Shown here in pieces: positions 6,837-8,041 of a DNA stretch of 8,041 nucleotides. The position numbers and the translations under genes are program-made. Under the pieces are notes generated by a model. The model searched no databases. It had not been told where the DNA came from and was given only the letters and a program-made list of their open reading frames with translations. Source of the stretch: Candidatus Pelagibacter sp. TMED106 (GTDB taxonomy: Bacteria; Pseudomonadota; Alphaproteobacteria; Pelagibacterales; Pelagibacteraceae); contig NHFH02000015.1 of NCBI GenBank assembly GCA_002170275.2, forward strand, positions 16,706-24,746, read 5' to 3'. Position 1 is the stretch's first letter; every line of letters begins with the position of its first letter.

Positions 6837-7888
6837 GGAACTATAAATTGTGCTCCAAACCATCTCCATTTTCCCTCATCATTTAAAGAACAATTTACTC
6901 TCCCTCTTCTAGGTTTAAATGGTTCTCTAAATTTAATTGTTAAAAAGTTATTCTCAAAATTTGTTAGAGATTTTTCCCATTTATCACCTTCATTTGAATA
7001 ACAATTTATGTTTTTGATATTTTTTTGATTTTCAAAAAATTCAACTTTAAAATTAGGGGGGTTGTTTGAATTATTAAGTTCTTTTTCTATTGGAGTTAAT
7101 TTCTTATATTCTAAAGGAAATGTATTTATTATCGATTTAAATCTTTTTATTTCTCCATAATTTTCATTGATCGGAAATCTAGGTAGTTGAAACTTTTCTT
7201 TATTAACGTCTATAACTCCAGAATGTTGACCAAAAGCAAAATCAAAATTATTAGATATATAATTTCTTTGAAATTCTGAATATTCACCAAATGGATAAGA
7301 AAATAAATTTGGAATATATCCTAATTCTTTTTTAAATATAACATTTGCTTTTTCGATATCACGAATAAATGTTTCATTATTTTCTTCTATCAAATAATCG
7401 TGAGTATGTGAATGATGTCCAATAATTGCAAAAGTTTCTTTATCAACTTCTTTAATTTGATCCCATGTCATATATCCATTATTTCCTACAGGTTCTGTAG
7501 AAACAAATAAAACAAAGGGAATTTTTTTTTCTTTTAGAAAAGGCCATGCTACCTCATAAAAAGATTTGAATCCATCATCAACCGTTAAAAGAATTTTTTT
7601 TTGTTTTTTTGGAATTTTAAAATCTTTTTTAAAATCCTCAGGATGTATAAAATCATAATTTAATTCATTAATTAATTTGATATGATTTAGAAAAACATTC
7701 ATTTGAATATTGGTCGATGGATACTTAAATTCATCAAATCTATGATACATAATGGACAAAACACCCTCATCATTTGAAAAATGTTTGATATTTTTTTCAT
7801 CTGCTTTAGAATTAATGATAATTATTGATAATATTATGAATGATTTAATAATAGATGCAGCAAGAGATAAAATTTTTTTAACGTACAT
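6821..7888 (-). CDS. Secreted polysaccharide deacetylase (NodB domain, carbohydrate esterase 4) with an extra C-terminal region
   Basis: This looks like a metal-dependent deacetylase of N- or O-acetylated sugars, possibly acting on peptidoglycan or a surface polysaccharide in the periplasm. The 355-residue product starts with a signal peptide: MYVKK, a hydrophobic core to about residue 26, and SKA-DE (28-31) as a plausible cleavage site. GVLSIMYHRFDE (42-53) is the YHRF-type lead-in seen in PgaB/IcaB-like members. The NodB motifs follow: LTVDDGF (101-107; Asp104 as base, Asp105 as metal ligand), HHSHTHD (158-164; His159 and His163 as metal ligands) and LFSYPFGEYS (195-204). LPRFPINEN (235-243) probably supplies the conserved Arg. 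Residues about 265-355 have only two cysteines (Cys296, Cys333), a possible disulfide, and end in WRWFGAQFIV; I do not recognise this part. No ATG, GTG or TTG start between 7888 and the end of the signal sequence is available, so the start is kept although it lies inside tsaB on the other strand. Confidence 0.88.
   Translation of the reverse strand: MYVKKILSLAASIIKSFIILSIIIINSKADEKNIKHFSNDEGVLSIMYHRFDEFKYPSTNIQMNVFLNHIKLINELNYDFIHPEDFKKDFKIPKKQKKILLTVDDGFKSFYEVAWPFLKEKKIPFVLFVSTEPVGNNGYMTWDQIKEVDKETFAIIGHHSHTHDYLIEENNETFIRDIEKANVIFKKELGYIPNLFSYPFGEYSEFQRNYISNNFDFAFGQHSGVIDVNKEKFQLPRFPINENYGEIKRFKSIINTFPLEYKKLTPIEKELNNSNNPPNFKVEFFENQKNIKNINCYSNEGDKWEKSLTNFENNFLTIKFREPFKPRRGRVNCSLNDEGKWRWFGAQFIVPKKLN
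7785..7812 (+). promoter_or_regulatory. Candidate tsaB promoter inside the deacetylase gene
   Basis: TTGATA (7785-7790) and TAGAAT (7807-7812) each differ from the sigma-70 consensus at one position and are 16 bp apart. A start of transcription near 7819 would leave a 5' leader of about 17 nt before the ATG at 7836. It would exclude the upstream in-frame ATG at 7815. AT-rich DNA yields many such matches by chance. Confidence 0.35.
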
Positions 7889-8041
7889 TGTTGGTAAAAA
7901 TATTTATACTTGTAGTCATGAAAATAGCAAAAAAAATTTTGAAAAATTGATAGTTTTAATTGATGATTTCTTAGAAAAAAATAAAGGATCTTTAAGCAAA
8001 ATTAAGGCCATATATGTAAATAGAGGCCCCGGGAGTTTTGC
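7836..8041 (+). CDS. tsaB: tRNA threonylcarbamoyladenosine biosynthesis protein TsaB, 5' part (cut by the window end)
   Basis: The open frame from ATG 7836 runs off the window end and encodes 68 complete residues. It begins MNDLIIDAARDKIFLTYIV, which aligns with the ASKHA nucleotide-binding-like strand of TsaB (E. coli style M-x-I-L-A-I-D-T-A). It ends AIYVNRGPGSF (58-68), with GPGSF matching the highly conserved GPGSFTG motif; the next codon starts GC, so Ala replaces the usual Thr. TsaB (YeaZ) partners TsaD and TsaE to make the essential t6A modification at position 37 of ANN-decoding tRNAs in the cytoplasm. An in-frame ATG at 7815 would add seven residues (MIIIIDN) ahead of the family's usual start, so 7836 is preferred. 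No Shine-Dalgarno site is visible. The first 53 bp overlap the deacetylase signal-peptide coding region on the other strand. Placement after the nfu region agrees with alphaproteobacterial gene order. Confidence 0.9.
   Translation, partial: MNDLIIDAARDKIFLTYIVGKNIYTCSHENSKKNFEKLIVLIDDFLEKNKGSLSKIKAIYVNRGPGSF
7903..7930 (-). promoter_or_regulatory. Candidate deacetylase promoter inside tsaB
   Basis: Read on the minus strand, TTGCTA (7930-7925) and TATAAA (7908-7903) are separated by 16 bp. A transcription start near 7896 would leave a leader of only about 8 nt before the ATG at 7888. The -35 is a 4/6 match and the -10 a 5/6 match, so support is modest. A promoter somewhere in this part of tsaB is required if the deacetylase gene has its own. 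Confidence 0.3.

Noticed and set aside
7811..7829. Fur-box-like sequence (13 of 19 matches to the GATAATGATAATCATTATC consensus) at the start of tsaB
   Set aside because: It lies inside coding sequence of the deacetylase, the outer positions mismatch, and AT-rich DNA gives such matches by chance; there is no iron-related function in tsaB or the deacetylase.
7815..7835. Upstream in-frame ATG as an alternative tsaB start
   Set aside because: It would add MIIIIDN before the family-typical M-x-x-L-I-I-D start and lies upstream of the predicted transcription start.
1..8041. Mobile element, prophage, defence system, CRISPR array, tRNA or riboswitch
   Set aside because: No transposase or integrase, repeat-spacer pattern, cloverleaf or long structured leader was found; coding is nearly continuous with housekeeping genes in an expected alphaproteobacterial order.

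Overview
The window is very AT-rich and densely coded. It has short or negative intergenic gaps, few Shine-Dalgarno sites, many A/T homopolymer runs and Lys/Asn/Ile-rich proteins. The gene set is alphaproteobacterial and housekeeping in character: a malic enzyme with a phosphotransacetylase-like tail, MurJ, TrpS, an Nfu scaffold and TsaB. With the streamlining, it best fits a marine SAR11/Pelagibacterales genome. That assignment is inferred from composition and gene order; no marker was compared.

Layout, left to right: the 3' end of a BON-domain protein gene (+, 1-225) meets maeB (-, 222-2510) tail to tail with overlapping stop codons. A 50-bp divergent spacer (2511-2560) separates maeB from a rightward run of four genes: murJ (2561-4090), trpS (4095-5096), an Nfu-type Fe-S scaffold gene (5148-5693) and a membrane-anchored Bax-like glucosaminidase gene (5690-6829). 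The last of these converges, with a 9-bp overlap, on a leftward secreted polysaccharide deacetylase gene (6821-7888). The start of tsaB (+, 7836 to the window end) overlaps the start of the deacetylase gene head to head by 53 bp. No stretch over 300 bp lacks a gene; the longest gaps are 50-51 bp.

Functionally, three products concern the envelope: MurJ (lipid II flipping), the Bax-like protein (likely peptidoglycan cleavage) and the deacetylase (probably periplasmic). The BON protein is probably a fourth. The others are central metabolism (MaeB), translation (TrpS, TsaB) and Fe-S cluster assembly (Nfu). This is mostly an ordinary conserved chromosomal region. No mobile element, CRISPR array, tRNA, rRNA or convincing new system was seen. 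The points most worth checking are the head-to-head deacetylase/tsaB overlap with candidate promoters inside each other's coding sequence, the uncharacterised C-terminal region of the deacetylase, the long linker of the Bax-like protein, an inverted repeat before nfu, and the apparent absence of mutS and glnD between maeB and murJ.
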